64,000 bases of DNA from Vigna angularis (taxonomy: Eukaryota > Streptophyta > Magnoliopsida > Fabales > Fabaceae): assembly GCF_016808095.1 (NCBI RefSeq), contig NC_068972.1, positions 38,967,029 to 39,031,028 of the forward strand, written 5' to 3'. The position numbers and the translations under genes are program-made. Below the pieces are notes generated by a model. It saw only the letters and a program-made list of their open reading frames with translations. It was not told where the DNA came from and did no database searches. Below, in pieces: positions 62,553 to 64,000 of this stretch; position 1 is the stretch's first letter, and every line of letters begins with the position of its first letter.

Positions 62553-64000
62553 ATGTCCGGCAGTAGCGATGAACCAGAAAGCAACATTGCTTCCTCCTCA
62601 CAACTTGGAAGAGGTCATCGGATCAAGCAATCTTCTGTGAAGTTACGTGAGTATGTGACAAACACCATGATCAAGTTGAGCCCATCTGTTCGTTCCTCCG
62701 CTACATCACATCATTCTGGTGCGTGTTATCCTATAGCTCACTATGTTAATTGTGATAGATTTTCATATCAGCATCGTCAGTTCCTTGCAGCAGTAAATGT
62801 GGATCGACAACCTATGCATTTTTCAAAAGCTATACAAGATTCACGCTGGCAAGCAGCCATGGCCAATGAGCTTCAAGCTCTTTAAAATAATGGCACATGG
62901 ACCTTAACCACCTTACCTCCAGGGAAGAAAGCTTTGGGTTGCAAGTGGATTTACAAAATCAAGTATCACTCAGATGGTACCGTTGAGAGCTTCAAAGCAA
63001 GGCTAGTCATTTTGGGAAATTACCAAGTTGAAGGGATAAACTACACTGAAACTTTTGCCCCAGTGGCAAAAATGGTTACTGTACGTACAATATTGGCTGT
63101 AGCTGCTGCTGAAGCATGGGAACTTCACCAAATGGATGTTCACAATGCTTTCCTACACGATGACCTTCAAGAACATGTGTACATGAAATTGCCCCCCGGC
63201 TTCATGGTGGAAAACCAAGGAATGGTCTGCAAACTCCATAAATCGCTTTATGGTTTACGACAAGCACCAAGATGTTGGTTTGCTAAGCTCTCTGTTGCTC
63301 TGAAGAAGTATGGGTTTCGGCAGTCTTGTTCTGATTATTCCCTATTCACTTTGCGGACTGCCACTATAAATATTGTAGTGCTCGTTTATGTGGATGATCT
63401 TATTATTTCAAGTGATGATTCTGAAGCTATTCGCCGATTTAAAATTTATCTTCATACATGTTTTCATATGAAAGATTTGGGGAGATTGAAATATTTTCTT
63501 GGAGTGGAAGTTGCTTGTTCACCCACAAGAATTTACTTGTGTCAAAGAAAATACGCCTTAGATATTATCCTTGAGGCAGGTTTACTTGGAGTCAAACCAA
63601 CTCCTCTTCCTCTTGAAGAAAATCATCGCTTAGCATTGGCTGAAGGTCCTTTGTTGTCTGATCCAGCTTGTTATCGACGTCTTGTTGGACGCCTCATCTA
63701 CTTGTGTTTCACTAGACCCGAGCTGTCTTACAGTGTCCACACTTTGTCTCAATTCATGCAGCAACCTCGAGAAGATCATTGGCATGTTGCTTTACGTGTG
63801 GTTTGTTACTTAAAAGGGAACCCCGGGCAAGGCATTCTTTTGCGTAGTGACAGTGATTTGAATTTGTATGGGTGGTGTGACTCGGATTGGGTTGGTTGTC
63901 CACTTATTCGCAAATCTGTTACAGGATGGTACATCTCTCTTGGTCGCTCTCCTATTTCATGGAAGACCAAAAAGCAACACACAGTCTCCCGATCATCTGC
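62553..64000 (+). pseudogene. Ty1/copia reverse transcriptase and RNase H (runs off the window)
   Basis: After one nonsense codon (TAA at 62883-62885) the same frame stays open to the window end. Motifs: WIYKIKYHSDGTVE, KARLVILG (often VAKGY in relatives), GINYTETFAPVAKM, QMDVHNAFLH, KSLYGLRQAPR, the catalytic LVYVDDLII (about 63386-63412), KDLGRLKYFLGVEV, CFTRPELSYSVHTLSQF, and RNase H WCDSDWVGC. Synthesis of cDNA from the element RNA would be its role. The RT core residues (D in MDV, DD in YVDD) are kept. The nearby defects mean it is not autonomous. Confidence 0.9.

Overview
The window is nuclear DNA of a flowering plant. It is AT-rich and has GT-AG introns, few genes, many microsatellites and a dense load of plant transposable elements. 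The kinds of element (a Tekay/Del-like Ty3 chromovirus with 2.4 kb LTRs, a TRIM with an iMet-type primer site, a CACTA MITE) and a tandem pair of CYP93 cytochromes P450 suggest a legume, probably of the Phaseoleae (Vigna/Phaseolus type). The species is an inference.

Five protein-coding genes could be modelled, all on the + strand, each with summed exon lengths that give one intact reading frame. They are an OTU-domain deubiquitinase (3573-5896, 5 exons, 350 aa), an FBH/bHLH122-130-type bHLH transcription factor (30212-32845, 6 exons, 379 aa), a RABA4-type Rab11-class GTPase (42399-44326, 2 exons, 223 aa), and two CYP93-family P450s (50763-52400, 2 exons, 517 aa; 56456-59701, 3 exons, 509 aa). 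The P450s sit about 4 kb apart in the same orientation and share one intron position. The second has an extra 1.6 kb intron packed with repeats.

The rest is mostly mobile DNA. 12.9-13.9 kb is an LTR-type fragment with GC-rich internal repeats, followed by an 830 bp ATT microsatellite. 16.2-16.7 kb is a CACTA MITE with a TGA target duplication. 19.3-24.1 kb is a 5'-truncated Ty3/gypsy chromovirus on the minus strand. 24.3-24.9 kb is a TRIM array of three LTRs and two primer-site-bearing internal segments. 25.7-28.2 kb is a second chromovirus LTR in the opposite orientation, which makes a large imperfect inverted repeat with the first. 28.2-29.0 kb is an older gypsy relic. 38.5-39.9 kb is a complete non-autonomous Mutator-like element with a 9 bp target duplication. 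54.2-54.8 kb is a gypsy remnant in which a gag-like start lies next to an integrase end. From about 59.95 kb to the window end lies a decayed Ty1/copia element with an open RT-RNase H part that runs off the edge.

The genes form no operon-like unit. The P450 pair looks like a local duplication, typical of specialised-metabolism loci. I found no prokaryotic system, CRISPR array, rRNA gene or convincing tRNA gene. The most notable observations are element structures: the TRIM array, the inverted LTR pair, the Mutator-like element, the gag/integrase deletion derivative, and the TE-bearing extra intron in the second P450.
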